Shown here: positions 43,595-53,744 of the stretch, one piece after another
Layout: every line of letters starts with the position of its first letter
How positions within the stretch are numbered: position 1 is the stretch's first letter
Assembly (NCBI GenBank): GCA_041751425.1
Contig: JBGSXL010000002.1
Span: forward strand, 1 to 64,000
Direction: 5' to 3'
DNA: 64,000 nucleotides
Source: JAVVEG01 sp041751425
Lineage (GTDB): Bacteria; Pseudomonadota; Gammaproteobacteria; Pseudomonadales; Pseudohongiellaceae
Program-made: the position numbers and the translations under genes
The notes under the pieces: model-generated
Databases searched by the model: none
What the model was told of the DNA's origin: nothing
Seen by the model: the letters and a program-made list of their open reading frames with translations, nothing else

Positions 43595-44785
43595 ATGGAT
43601 AACAATTATCGTAGCGATACTTTGGCAGAATTAACTACGCCAGTCATGATTACAGACAACACTACGTTTCATGCGCTTTGCGAAAAATGGCAGCATTTGG
43701 ATTTTCTCGCCCTTGATACCGAGTTTATCCGTGTCAACACTTTCTATCCAAAGCTGGGTTTGATTCAGGTTTGCGATAATCAGAACAGCTATTTAATTGA
43801 TCCACTAATAATTACTGATTGGAGCGTGTTCGTCCAGATTCTGCAGGATGAGTCTGTGGTCAAGATACTGCATTCGTGCTCTGAGGATCTGGTAGTTTTT
43901 CATCACTTTTTTAATACTATTCCTACGTCCTTGTTCGACACGCAGAAAGCAGCTGCGTATCTGAATCTGGGTTTTAGCTTAAGCTATCAGAATCTTGTCA
44001 AGACTCTGTTGCAAATTGACGTGCCGAAAGGGGAGACCCGCTCCGATTGGTTACGACGTCCACTGAGTCGCGAGCAATTGAATTATGCAGCACTGGATGT
44101 TGCCTATTTGCCGGAGGTATACCGACTGCTCAGGAACCAGTTATTGCAGAGGGAAAGGTTGCTATGGCTGACAAAAGACTGCGATCAGATGCGTCATATC
44201 AGTGTAAACGCGGAGAATGCTGCCGGTTGGGATGACTACTACAAGAACCTGGGCGCCGGTTGGCGTCTGGATGAGGAGCAGGCTGGCGTATTGCGCGAAT
44301 TATGTCAGTGGCGCGAAGTAGAGGCCAGGCATCGGGACAAGCCCCGTAGCTGGATTGCCAAAGATACGGATTTTATCGCCATTGCAACGGCGTTACCGAA
44401 TACCATCAGTGATTTACGCGATATAGCTGATTTGCCAAACGCACTTTTCAATCATGATGGTGCTACATTGCTGGCTCTGGTCAAAACCGGCCGTCAACGT
44501 AAAGCCAGTATTGACTCGTTTGAAAAGCCTTTGACGCCGGATTTGCGTCATGTGCTGAAGAAAATGCAGCAAGCTGTTCGCAAAGTGGCCGCTGACATGG
44601 AAATTGCAGAGGAGCTGCTGGCCCGAAAGAAATTGCTGGTCGATCTTCTCACTCATTTCAACTTAACGGGAGAGCTGCTGTGGCCCGCAGAGGTTTCCGC
44701 CTGGCGTCGCGAGGTGCTTGAAGCTGAGATTCGCGCAGCAATTTCTCCGAAATCCTCCGAATCTCCCTCATCGCTGCTCAGTTGA
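43595..44785 (+). CDS. rnd: ribonuclease D
   Basis: 396 residues. DEDDy exonuclease motifs: LALDTEFIR (motif I), LHSCSEDLVVF (II) and LNYAALDVAYLPEVY (III with Tyr). Two HRDC domains follow (about 215-290 and 310-390). It trims 3' ends of tRNA precursors and other stable RNAs. The start is 2 bp after the recR stop, so it belongs to the same operon. AGGTGATGCGCTAACC holds the ribosome binding site inside recR. Confidence 0.93.
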   Translation: MDNNYRSDTLAELTTPVMITDNTTFHALCEKWQHLDFLALDTEFIRVNTFYPKLGLIQVCDNQNSYLIDPLIITDWSVFVQILQDESVVKILHSCSEDLVVFHHFFNTIPTSLFDTQKAAAYLNLGFSLSYQNLVKTLLQIDVPKGETRSDWLRRPLSREQLNYAALDVAYLPEVYRLLRNQLLQRERLLWLTKDCDQMRHISVNAENAAGWDDYYKNLGAGWRLDEEQAGVLRELCQWREVEARHRDKPRSWIAKDTDFIAIATALPNTISDLRDIADLPNALFNHDGATLLALVKTGRQRKASIDSFEKPLTPDLRHVLKKMQQAVRKVAADMEIAEELLARKKLLVDLLTHFNLTGELLWPAEVSAWRREVLEAEIRAAISPKSSESPSSLLS

Positions 44786-44810
44786 TGATATCTCTAACGC
44801 AGGTCGTAAC

Positions 44811-45275
44811 ATGAGTAACACAGACCAGTTGGCAGATAAATTCTGGGAAAAACCGCTGGCTGAGCTCAATCGCCGGGAATGGGAGGCTTTGTGCGACGGC
44901 TGTGCGCGTTGCTGCCTGAAGAAACTCTCCGATGTCGATTCTGGCAGGATTCATTACACGCGCGTTGTGTGTCGTTATTTGAACCAATCACAATGCCAGT
45001 GCACGGCGTACAAAAAGCGTCAAATACTGGTTCCCGATTGTCTGGTGCTGGATACTCAAAATCTCCCTACGCTCGACTGGATTCCCGATACCTGTGCCTA
45101 TAAACTGCGAGAGCAGAATAAACCGCTTCCTGAGTGGCATCCGTTGCTCACTGGCTCCAGGGAGGCCATGCAGATTGCTGGTATCAGCGTTACTGGCAGG
45201 GTGGTTTCTGAGGACTACGTACATGAGGACGGTATGGAAGAGCATATTATTCGCTGGGTGAAAGCCGCAGGCTGA
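44811..45275 (+). CDS. ycgN: YcgN-type cysteine cluster protein (UPF0260)
   Basis: 154 residues from ATG 44811. Many Cys in the family pattern: CDGCARCCLKKL, CRYLNQSQCQC and PDCLVLD, CAYKL. The opening FWEKPLAELNRREWEALC is characteristic. UPF0260 proteins are cytoplasmic and probably bind a metal or Fe-S cluster; the role is unknown. It lies right after rnd; the ycgL gene that often separates the two in gammaproteobacteria is absent here. Confidence 0.88.
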   Translation: MSNTDQLADKFWEKPLAELNRREWEALCDGCARCCLKKLSDVDSGRIHYTRVVCRYLNQSQCQCTAYKKRQILVPDCLVLDTQNLPTLDWIPDTCAYKLREQNKPLPEWHPLLTGSREAMQIAGISVTGRVVSEDYVHEDGMEEHIIRWVKAAG

Positions 45276-45310
45276 ACATTTCACAGACAGAACTTTTAAA
45301 CAGGCAGATC

Positions 45311-45673
45311 ATGGTAGGGATTTACGGGTATCTAATTAGTTGGGCGATTTATCTGACGGCAGGTGGGGTGTGTTTCATCCTGTTTTATCGCTTTACCGGA
45401 ATGATTAAATTCAAGCCGCTGGCTAACACGTTACGAGCGATTATGCTCGCGCTGATATTTACACCCTGGTACGTAGCTACTGATCAGGATCTGATGGCTC
45501 CCGCTCTAATGGTCATTCTATTAGACATTATCACCCAGGGCGGTACAGCATTTGTACGCGCTTTCGTCCCGTTACTACTGGCAATAATTTTCGCACTGAT
45601 AATTGCGCTGGCTGGCGGATTAATCCGCCGCGCTATAGGTAAAAGATTGCAGCGGAAAAACGCTCAGCCTTAA
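45311..45673 (+). CDS. small polytopic membrane protein upstream of moxR
   Basis: 120 residues with four hydrophobic segments (about 5-25, 40-55, 62-76 and 85-105) and a basic C-terminus (RRAIGKRLQRKN). No family recognised. It lies between ycgN and the MoxR ATPase with short gaps (35 and 59 bp), so it is likely co-transcribed with the MoxR-VWA pair and could be its membrane client or anchor, which is inference. Confidence 0.65.
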   Translation: MVGIYGYLISWAIYLTAGGVCFILFYRFTGMIKFKPLANTLRAIMLALIFTPWYVATDQDLMAPALMVILLDIITQGGTAFVRAFVPLLLAIIFALIIALAGGLIRRAIGKRLQRKNAQP

Positions 45674-45732
45674 ACCATACAGAACTAAAAGTTCAAGACT
45701 TGAAGATTTCAGAAAAAGCCACTGAGGGAAAC

Positions 45733-46575
45733 ATGAAATTTACCGGCACAGAAAGTTATGTAGCAACAGAAGAACTGCAAATGGCCGTCAATGCCGCCAT
45801 CGCTTTGCAGAAACCACTACTTATCAAGGGAGAGCCCGGCACCGGCAAAACCATGTTAGCTGAGCAGATAGCCAGTTCGCTGAAGCTGCCGCTGATTCAG
45901 TGGCATGTCAAAAGCACAACGAAAGCTCAGCAGGGTTTATATGAATATGATGCGGTATCCAGACTGCGTGATTCGCAATTGGGCGATGACAAGGTGCATG
46001 ATATTGCCAACTACATCATCAAAGGCAAAATCTGGCAGGCGTTCGAATCCGATGAGCAGGTTGTTCTATTAATCGACGAGATTGACAAGGCAGATATCGA
46101 GTTCCCCAATGATCTGCTGTTGGAACTGGACAAGATGGAGTTCTTTGTTTACGAAACCCGCGAAGTAATCAAGGCGAAAAAGCGTCCCATAATCATCATC
46201 ACAAGCAATAATGAGAAAGAATTGCCGGACGCGTTCCTGCGACGTTGCTTCTTTCACTTTATTACTTTTCCAGATCAGATCACGATGGAAAAAATCGTCA
46301 ACGTGCATTATCCAAAGATTCGCAATGACCTGGTGCGTCAGGCAATGGAGATATTTTTCGATATCCGTAAAGTGCCTGGTATGAAAAAGAAACCGTCAAC
46401 GTCTGAGTTAATTGACTGGTTAAAATTGTTGATGGCCGATGAGCTTCCCGAAGATATTCTCAAGAACCATGACAACAAGAGTGCTATTCCGCCATTATAC
46501 GGTGCCTTGCTGAAGAACGAGCAGGATGTCCATCTACTGGAAAAACTTGCATTCATGCACAGAGCGAAAAGATAA
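45733..46575 (+). CDS. MoxR-family AAA+ ATPase
   Basis: 280 residues from ATG 45733, which has GAGGGA just upstream; a TTG start at 45700 is possible but less likely. Walker A GEPGTGKT (about 34-41), Walker B VVLLIDEIDKAD and the sensor region IIITSNNEKELPDAFLRRC are clear. MoxR ATPases act as chaperones that insert cofactors or mature complexes together with VWA-domain partners; the next gene encodes one. This subgroup resembles the CoxD/YehL-like type. No obvious metalloenzyme client gene is adjacent. Confidence 0.88.
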   Translation: MKFTGTESYVATEELQMAVNAAIALQKPLLIKGEPGTGKTMLAEQIASSLKLPLIQWHVKSTTKAQQGLYEYDAVSRLRDSQLGDDKVHDIANYIIKGKIWQAFESDEQVVLLIDEIDKADIEFPNDLLLELDKMEFFVYETREVIKAKKRPIIIITSNNEKELPDAFLRRCFFHFITFPDQITMEKIVNVHYPKIRNDLVRQAMEIFFDIRKVPGMKKKPSTSELIDWLKLLMADELPEDILKNHDNKSAIPPLYGALLKNEQDVHLLEKLAFMHRAKR

Positions 46576-46576
46576 A

Positions 46577-47761
46577 GTGCTGATTAATTTCTTTACAACA
46601 TTGCGCAATGAAAAATTACCGGTAAGCCTCGGTGAATTGTTCACGCTGTTGGAATGTTTACAAAGAAATTTTGCGTTTGCAAACATGGATGATTTCTATC
46701 TGCTTTCCAGAATGTGCATGGTGAAAGATGAAAAGCATTTCGATAAATTCGATAAAGCGTTCTCACGCTACTTCCATCAACTGCAAAGTCTGGATGATAT
46801 TCTGAGCGCGACATTCCCGGATGAATGGTTGCGCAAACAGTTTGAAGCATCCCTGAGTGATGAAGAAAAGGCACTGATTCAGTCGATGGGCGGGCTGGAA
46901 AAATTGTTGGAGGAGTTTCAGAAGCGTCTGCAGGAGCAGAAGGAACGCCATCAGGGTGGTAATAAATGGATTGGCACAGGTGGCACCTCACCTTATGGTG
47001 CCTTCGGTTACAATCCGGAAGGCATAAGAATTGGTCAGAATGAGTCGCGCAATCAGCGAGCTGTGAAAGTATGGGATAAACGTAATTATCGTGAATTGGA
47101 CGACACCGTTGAGATAGGTACACGAAACATAAAAATGGCTTTGCGGCGTTTGCGTAAATTCGCCCGTACCGGCGCACAGGATGAACTGGATATTACTGAC
47201 ACCATCAGTTCCACGGCCAGGAATGCCGGCCTGCTGGATATCAAGATGGTTCCTGAGCGGCACAACTCGGTTAAAGTCTTGATATTCTTTGACGTCGGCG
47301 GCTCCATGGATCCTTATGTGCGTATGTGTGAGGAATTGTTTTCCGCTGCTCGCTCGGAGTTCAAGCATCTGGAATATTTCTATTTCCATAATTTCCTGTA
47401 CGAATCCGTGTGGAAGAAAAGTCATCGCCGCATGTCAGAGACCACCCCCACATTCGATATCCTGCACAAGTACAGCAAGGACTATAAGGTCATATTCGTG
47501 GGCGATGCCAGTATGGCCCCTTACGAGATTACTCATGCCGGAGGGAGTATTGAGCACTATAATGAAGAAGCGGGTGCCGTCTGGATGCAGCGCATCGTCG
47601 AGAACTTCGACAAGCTGGTTTGGATAAACCCAGTCTCCCGGGAGTTTTGGGAGCACAGCTATTCCATTGATGTGGTGCGTCAATTGACAGAAAACCGGAT
47701 GTTCCCGCTTAGCGTGAAAGGTCTGGAAGAGGCCATGACGCTGCTTACCAGAAAAAATTAG
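46577..47761 (+). CDS. VWA-domain protein, CoxE-like partner of MoxR
   Basis: 394 residues from GTG 46577, one base after the moxR stop (the frame extends back into moxR). The N-terminal half is helical and charged; the C-terminal half is a von Willebrand A domain with an intact MIDAS motif, FFDVGGSMD (DxGxS). It ends in FPLSVKGLEEAMTLLTRKN, typical of CoxE-type VWA proteins. In known pairs the MoxR ATPase and VWA protein work on a shared client at the membrane. The coupled arrangement supports a complex. Confidence 0.88.
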   Translation: MLINFFTTLRNEKLPVSLGELFTLLECLQRNFAFANMDDFYLLSRMCMVKDEKHFDKFDKAFSRYFHQLQSLDDILSATFPDEWLRKQFEASLSDEEKALIQSMGGLEKLLEEFQKRLQEQKERHQGGNKWIGTGGTSPYGAFGYNPEGIRIGQNESRNQRAVKVWDKRNYRELDDTVEIGTRNIKMALRRLRKFARTGAQDELDITDTISSTARNAGLLDIKMVPERHNSVKVLIFFDVGGSMDPYVRMCEELFSAARSEFKHLEYFYFHNFLYESVWKKSHRRMSETTPTFDILHKYSKDYKVIFVGDASMAPYEITHAGGSIEHYNEEAGAVWMQRIVENFDKLVWINPVSREFWEHSYSIDVVRQLTENRMFPLSVKGLEEAMTLLTRKN

Positions 47762-47922
47762 GTTCCCCCAGATACCAGCTATCAGGAGAAACAGTTACTG
47801 GGAGAAAGTGGCTACAGAACGATAGTTAGCCGAAAAAACTGGCGCTACCAGGCAGGAATGAGACAGAATCCAGAAATCCAACGGAACCCAAGAACCTACT
47901 ATAAAAAAGAAGGACACCGCTG

Positions 47923-49572
47923 ATGAACGCATTTTCCACTATAGAATTGACTGGCGACCTTGACCCCAGCCGCTTCAAGACCCTGAATGAGGTCTTTGAG
48001 ACAGCTTTAGCTGCCTGCCCCGATAAACCGGCATTCACCTGCATGGGCAAAACGCTTACTTATCGGGAATTGGATCATTGCAGCAGAAAATTCGCCAACT
48101 ATTTACGTCAAAATACAGATCTGCAGCCTGGAGACCGTATTGCCCTGCAGATGCCGAATATCCTGCAATTTCCTGTCGCTGTCATTGGTGCTACCCGCGC
48201 GGGACTGGTACTGGTAAATACCAATCCCTTGTATACCGCGCGCGAGATGAAACATCAGTTTAAGGATTCTGGCGTTAAAGGCATCGTGATACTTGCCAAC
48301 TTCTGCGACAAACTGCAGTTGATTCTGAAAGACACGCAGATCAGTACTGTGATCGTCACTGAATTAGGAGATATGCTCCCACCAGTCAAGCGCGTGCTGG
48401 TTAATGCAGTATTGCGGTACGTGAAGAAAATGGTGCCATCGTTCAGTTTGCCTGATTCCGTTAAATGGTCGAAAACTATTGCTGGTCCCGCAGCTTCGAA
48501 CAGTATCGATTCCGGTTCAGACATCGCGATAATTCTCTACACCGGCGGCACCACTGGTCTGTCGAAGGGTGCCATGCTCACGCACGCAAATCTGATTTCC
48601 AATATGATGCAGTTGCGTGCCGTAAGTACTTCCCTGATCAAGGATCAGCAGGACACCATCGTGGCGCCGTTGCCCCTTTACCACACTTACGCTTTTATGT
48701 TTCATTGCCTGGCTATGTTGTACGCCGGCAACCACAACGTATTGATTCCCAACCCGCGTGATATCAATGGGCTGGTCAAAACGTTGCGTGGTATCAAGAT
48801 GAATGGCTTTGTGGGCATCAACACCTTGTATCTGGCGCTTTGCCGTCATCCTGACATCAGTAAAGTAGACTTCAGTGACATGCGCTTCTCCGGAGCCGGT
48901 GGTATGGCCTTGACCGTCTCAGTGGCCAAGGAATGGGCGAAAATAACTAATTGCGAGGTTTACGAAGGTTATGGCCTGACAGAGTGCTCGCCAGTTGTCA
49001 CCGTAAACCCTAAGGATAATGTCAAAATAGGTACAGTTGGCCCGGCAGTGCCCATGACTAAATTGAAACTGGTGGACGATGAAGGTGTTGACGTCCCCGA
49101 AGGCGGCAAGGGTGAACTATGGGTGCAGGGACCACAAGTGATGAAGGGCTATTGGCAGAATGAAGAAGCGACAAGAGAAGCATTGACTGCCGATGGCTGG
49201 TTCAAAACGGGTGATTACGCCACGATAGACAACGAAGGTTTTGTGCGCATTGTTGACCGCAAAAAAGACATGATTCTGGTTTCCGGTTTCAATGTATTCC
49301 CCAGCGAAGTCGAAGAAGTCGTTAATGCGCATCCAAAGGTAATGGAGTGCGCAGCCATAGGAGTTCCGCGAGAGAAAACCGGCGAGGCGGTGAAGCTTTT
49401 TGTTGTTAAACGCGATGCGTCACTGACGGCAGCCGAGGTGGAAGCCTATTGTCGAGAGAATCTGACAGCATATAAGGTGCCACATGAAATTGTCTTTGCG
49501 ACAGATCTTCCTAAATCCAATGTTGGGAAAATTCTACGCCGCGAACTACGTGAGCTGGAAGAAGCCAAGTAA
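47923..49572 (+). CDS. fadD: long-chain fatty acid-CoA ligase
   Basis: 549 residues. The adenylate-forming motifs are YTGGTTGLSKGAM (P-loop-like, about 206-218), YEGYGLTECSPVV, WFKTGDYATID and the C-terminal DRKKDMILVSGFNVFPSEVE, with the catalytic Lys in LPKSNVGKILRREL. It activates fatty acids with ATP and CoA at the inner membrane for beta-oxidation or lipid synthesis. AAGGACA lies upstream of the ATG. It stands between the MoxR-VWA pair and hrpA. Confidence 0.92.
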   Translation: MNAFSTIELTGDLDPSRFKTLNEVFETALAACPDKPAFTCMGKTLTYRELDHCSRKFANYLRQNTDLQPGDRIALQMPNILQFPVAVIGATRAGLVLVNTNPLYTAREMKHQFKDSGVKGIVILANFCDKLQLILKDTQISTVIVTELGDMLPPVKRVLVNAVLRYVKKMVPSFSLPDSVKWSKTIAGPAASNSIDSGSDIAIILYTGGTTGLSKGAMLTHANLISNMMQLRAVSTSLIKDQQDTIVAPLPLYHTYAFMFHCLAMLYAGNHNVLIPNPRDINGLVKTLRGIKMNGFVGINTLYLALCRHPDISKVDFSDMRFSGAGGMALTVSVAKEWAKITNCEVYEGYGLTECSPVVTVNPKDNVKIGTVGPAVPMTKLKLVDDEGVDVPEGGKGELWVQGPQVMKGYWQNEEATREALTADGWFKTGDYATIDNEGFVRIVDRKKDMILVSGFNVFPSEVEEVVNAHPKVMECAAIGVPREKTGEAVKLFVVKRDASLTAAEVEAYCRENLTAYKVPHEIVFATDLPKSNVGKILRRELRELEEAK

Positions 49573-49600
49573 AAGGCTATAGCCAGGAAATATTCTGAAA

Positions 49601-52600
49601 GTGCAACGCGAAACAGATGTAAATATCAATGACTGCCTGCTGGCAGATCAGTACAGATTTCGCAAAGCGCTGGCAACGATAAAACAGAAGTCCACCGATG
49701 CAAACCATCGCGCCAACGCTGAAAAGCTGCAGGCGCAGATGGAAGCATCAGCCAGCGCCGTTCGCAAACGTCGCGCGGCCCTGCCCACCGTCACTCTGGC
49801 GCCTGGTTTACCTATCAGTGAGAAACGTGATTTGATTGCAGACGCTTTGTCTCGCAATCAGATCATCATCGTTGCTGGCGAAACCGGTTCCGGTAAAACG
49901 ACACAACTGCCTAAGATTTGCCTGCAACTTGGCTACGGTGCCAAGGGGCTGATTGGTCATACTCAACCTCGACGGCTGGCAGCCCGTTCCGTGGCAGCCC
50001 GTATTGCGGAGGAGTTGCAACAGACGTTGGGTAAAGGCGTCGGTTATCAGGTGCGTTTCACTGACGAAACAGATAGCAGCACTTTCATCAAGCTGATGAC
50101 AGACGGCATCCTGCTTGCGGAGATTCAGCAGGATCGATTGTTGAACAAGTATGAAGTGCTTATCATTGATGAGGCGCATGAGCGCAGCCTCAATATTGAT
50201 TTTCTGCTTGGTTATCTGAAGCGTCTGGCTGACAAACGCAAAGAGCTGAAAATAATTGTCACTTCCGCAACCATCGATGTTGAGAAATTTTCGACGCACT
50301 TCAACGATGCGCCTATCGTTACTGTCTCCGGACGCAGTTTTCCTGTTGACATTATCTATCAGGAACCATCAGATTCGGAGCAGGAGGAGGGCGCTGGCAA
50401 TGATGACTTATTGAGTGCCGCCGTTGTTTCAGCGATACACCGCATCGAAGACAGTGAACGCCACCAACGCAAAGCAGCGGGTGATATTCTTGTGTTTCTT
50501 AGTGGCGAGCGGGAGATAAGAGATCTGGCCCAAGAGCTAAGAAAACAACAGTTACGCAATACCGAAGTATTGCCTTTATATGCGCGTTTAAGTCAGGCAG
50601 AACAAAAAAGAATATTCGCCAACCACAGTGGGCGCAGAATCATTCTGTCAACGAACGTGGCTGAAACCTCTCTGACAGTTCCGGGCATTATTTATGTGAT
50701 CGATACCGGGCTGGCGCGAATCAGTCGCTACAGCGTGCAGAGCAAGGTGCAGAGGCTTCCTATAGAGCGCATCTCACAAGCCAGTGCCAATCAACGGGCA
50801 GGGCGCTGCGGACGCATAGCCAGCGGTATATGTATTCGCCTGTACAGTGAAGAAGATTTCAATAGCCGCCCGGCGTTCACGGAACCAGAAATTCAACGCA
50901 CCAATCTAAGCGCGGTCATTTTGCAGATGCTTCTGTTGAATCTGGGTGACATTGCGGATTTCCCTTTTGTAGAACGTCCTGACCTGCGTGCCATTAATGA
51001 CGGCTATGCATTGTTGCAGGAGCTGGGTGCTATCGACAAGGAAAGGCGCCTTACTGATGCGGGGCGCAAGATGGCGCGACTGCCAGCCGACCCACGCTTG
51101 TCTTGCATGCTGGTTGAGGCCGAAGTGCGCCATTGCCTGCATGAAATGCTGATCATCGTCAGCGCGTTGAGTGTGCAGGATCCGCGCGAATTTCCACCTG
51201 ACAAAAAAGAGGCAGCGCGCCAGAAGCATAAACTTTTCAGTTACCCGGACTCAGATTTTCTGGGTTGGGTACGTTTATGGACAGAGTATGAAACAAAAAG
51301 GCAGGATCTGTCGCAAGGAGCGCTCAAGCAGTATTGCAAAGAGAACTACCTGTCATTCATGCGCATGCGCGAATGGCGTGAGACGCATCGCCAATTGACA
51401 TTGTCCTGCCAGCAACTGAACTTCCGCTCCCATAGAGCGAACACTAAAGGCAATCCGCCAGCAGACGCTGGCAACAACACCATCGACAATGACACCATCG
51501 ACAACAAGCTTAGCGAAAACTACGAAGCAATCCATCGTGCCATTGTGCGCGGATCGCTGAATCAGTTGGGAATGAAATCGCCGGACAACAATTATCTAGG
51601 TGCGCGTGGCAAAAAATTTGTGCTGGTAGCGGCTTCGGCATTATATAGAAAAATGCCGAAATGGATTGTGACGGCAGAGCTCATCGAAACACATAGATTA
51701 TTTGCGAGTATGGCAGCGAAGATTGAACCGGAGTGGGCTGCCGAGGCGGCCACTCAACTGGTGAAACGGGAGCATTTTGAAGCGCATTGGGAGAAGAAAA
51801 GAGGGCAGGTTGTTGCCTTTGAAAAGGTGACTCTGTTTGGGCTTGTTTTGATTGAAAGACAGCGTGTGGATTTCAGCAAAGTCGATGCACAGGCCAGCCA
51901 CGACATTTTCTTGCGCGAAGCGTTGGTTGGCGAGCAATTGGAATCCAATGCTACTTTCTACCGCGATAATCTCGCCCTGATCGCAGAGATCAGACTACAG
52001 GAAGAGAAGCAACGCCGTCCGGATATCCTGGTCAGCGATGATCAACTGGTGGCGTTTTACGCCAGTCGGATTCCCAGCTCCATTTGCGATGTTCGCAGTT
52101 TCGATAAATGGCGCAAGAAAGCGGAAGCAGACAACCCGGCGCTTCTGAAAATGCGCACGGAAGATTTATTACAAAGACCTTTGGATGAAAATGTAGCGAC
52201 TGAGTACCCGGATCATGCCCGGATTGGCGAGAACAGATTACGCATCAACTATCGCTTTACCCCGGGCAGCACCGAGGACGGAGCCAGTATTGATATTCCT
52301 CTGGCCATGCTCAACCGGGTCACTGAGCTGGAGCTGGAATGGGTGGTACCCGGTCTGGTTAAGGAACGCTGTATTGCATTAATTAAGGCACTACCAAAAG
52401 CAGCCAGAAAGCAATTTATTCCCGTGTCTGAATTTGTAACCGATGCGCTGACTGGTGTGGAACCCGGAACACAGAACCTCATCAGCATCCTGAGCCAACG
52501 GGCTGTCAGGAAAGGCATTCTGTTGGAATCTGGCGTATGGCAACAATTGGCAGCAAATTCAGATGCCATTCCACCTTATTTGCGACCAAAGATTCGAATT

Positions 52601-53551
52601 CTGAATAACAATAACACTGAGCTGGCATGCAGCGATTCTTTGCACTGGTTGCGCCAGAAATTCGCAGGGGAATTACAGGCTGCTTCTTCGGCTGTTACGC
52701 AAAAGCATCCGCTCGAGCGACAAGGCCTTAAGGAGTGGAATTTTGGGACATTACCTGCAGAGGTAGAGCTGGATCAGGGTATAAAGCTCATCCGCTACCC
52801 GGCACTGCATGACGAAGGAGAATCTGTTGCGATAAAACTATTGGCCAGTGCGGCCGATGCCAAAGTACAGAATCGTCAGGGCATTTTCAGATTATTGCTG
52901 TTGAGAACTGTGCAACAGAAGAACGCTATAACCAGGTCTATGCAACAACTGGACAAGCGGCTGGTTTTAAAACTGCCGGTTGGTATAAGCAATGCCGGTA
53001 GCGATGCGTTACAGACAATTTACACGGAAGCGTTTGACCTGCAAACCATTATGCCTCGGGATGCACAGGCATTTGAAGCGCTCTTGCAGACTGGCAAAGG
53101 CAATTTGATTCCGTGTTGTGAAACGCTTTGTCGCTTGCTGGAGGAAACTTATGATTTACATTTTCAATTATCGCGGCGGATAGCTACTTTGCAGAACTCA
53201 CCTTATAACTACGCCTGTGTGGATATCAGGGAGCAATTGCACAATCTGATCTTTCCTGGCTTTCTTATGGCTACACCCTGGCACTGGTTGGTACAAATGC
53301 CCAGATTTCTGCGAGCAATCAATTTGCGTCTGGAGAAAATTGCTCAAAATTCAGCCAAAGATAGAGAGGCTTTGAATGCTATCCGGCAGTTGGAAGAGAG
53401 TTATCAGAAAATGCGCAAAAGCAACAATCCGGCTCTGGAGGAGTTTGTCTGGTTACTGCAGGAATTGCGTGTATCACTGTTTGCGCAAACCTTGAAGACA
53501 TCCCGCCCTGTTTCTGTACAACGATTACAGAAGCTGTTGGCATCTAATTGA
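49601..53551 (+). CDS. hrpA: ATP-dependent RNA helicase HrpA
   Basis: 1316 residues, close to E. coli HrpA. Walker A GETGSGKTTQLPK, DEAH box (LIIDEAHERS), SAT (TSATID), and QRAGRCGR (motif VI) define a DEAH/RHA helicase; the helicase-associated and OB-fold domains follow, and the C-terminal half carries the DUF3418 region specific to HrpA. It acts on mRNA and in rescue of collided ribosomes. The start is GTG 49601, 28 bp after fadD. Residues about 620-640 include a short Asn/Asp/Thr repeat (TIDNDTIDN). Confidence 0.93.
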   Translation: MQRETDVNINDCLLADQYRFRKALATIKQKSTDANHRANAEKLQAQMEASASAVRKRRAALPTVTLAPGLPISEKRDLIADALSRNQIIIVAGETGSGKTTQLPKICLQLGYGAKGLIGHTQPRRLAARSVAARIAEELQQTLGKGVGYQVRFTDETDSSTFIKLMTDGILLAEIQQDRLLNKYEVLIIDEAHERSLNIDFLLGYLKRLADKRKELKIIVTSATIDVEKFSTHFNDAPIVTVSGRSFPVDIIYQEPSDSEQEEGAGNDDLLSAAVVSAIHRIEDSERHQRKAAGDILVFLSGEREIRDLAQELRKQQLRNTEVLPLYARLSQAEQKRIFANHSGRRIILSTNVAETSLTVPGIIYVIDTGLARISRYSVQSKVQRLPIERISQASANQRAGRCGRIASGICIRLYSEEDFNSRPAFTEPEIQRTNLSAVILQMLLLNLGDIADFPFVERPDLRAINDGYALLQELGAIDKERRLTDAGRKMARLPADPRLSCMLVEAEVRHCLHEMLIIVSALSVQDPREFPPDKKEAARQKHKLFSYPDSDFLGWVRLWTEYETKRQDLSQGALKQYCKENYLSFMRMREWRETHRQLTLSCQQLNFRSHRANTKGNPPADAGNNTIDNDTIDNKLSENYEAIHRAIVRGSLNQLGMKSPDNNYLGARGKKFVLVAASALYRKMPKWIVTAELIETHRLFASMAAKIEPEWAAEAATQLVKREHFEAHWEKKRGQVVAFEKVTLFGLVLIERQRVDFSKVDAQASHDIFLREALVGEQLESNATFYRDNLALIAEIRLQEEKQRRPDILVSDDQLVAFYASRIPSSICDVRSFDKWRKKAEADNPALLKMRTEDLLQRPLDENVATEYPDHARIGENRLRINYRFTPGSTEDGASIDIPLAMLNRVTELELEWVVPGLVKERCIALIKALPKAARKQFIPVSEFVTDALTGVEPGTQNLISILSQRAVRKGILLESGVWQQLAANSDAIPPYLRPKIRILNNNNTELACSDSLHWLRQKFAGELQAASSAVTQKHPLERQGLKEWNFGTLPAEVELDQGIKLIRYPALHDEGESVAIKLLASAADAKVQNRQGIFRLLLLRTVQQKNAITRSMQQLDKRLVLKLPVGISNAGSDALQTIYTEAFDLQTIMPRDAQAFEALLQTGKGNLIPCCETLCRLLEETYDLHFQLSRRIATLQNSPYNYACVDIREQLHNLIFPGFLMATPWHWLVQMPRFLRAINLRLEKIAQNSAKDREALNAIRQLEESYQKMRKSNNPALEEFVWLLQELRVSLFAQTLKTSRPVSVQRLQKLLASN

Positions 53552-53630
53552 CCTCATACCGTAACTATATGTGACTGTAGTCATATTCAAGCAGCTGATA
53601 TTCTGTGATAATACTGCCACTTTAGAACAT

Positions 53631-53646
53631 CCCCCTGTTCAGGGGG
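53631..53646 (+). promoter_or_regulatory. GC hairpin in the mlaA leader
   Basis: CCCCCTGTTCAGGGGG folds as a five- to seven-pair stem about 100 bp before mlaA. No T-run follows directly, so it may be either a weak terminator for hrpA or a leader structure. A TGTGATAAT extended -10-like element lies just upstream (53604-53612). Confidence 0.4.
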
Positions 53647-53744
53647 CATCCAGATAATAATAACCTGTGCAAAATATCAACTTAGTCGGAAACGGTCCTT
53701 ATTAGGAATTGTTCCGGATATCGTGTATCTGAGGTTTGAGGTAA

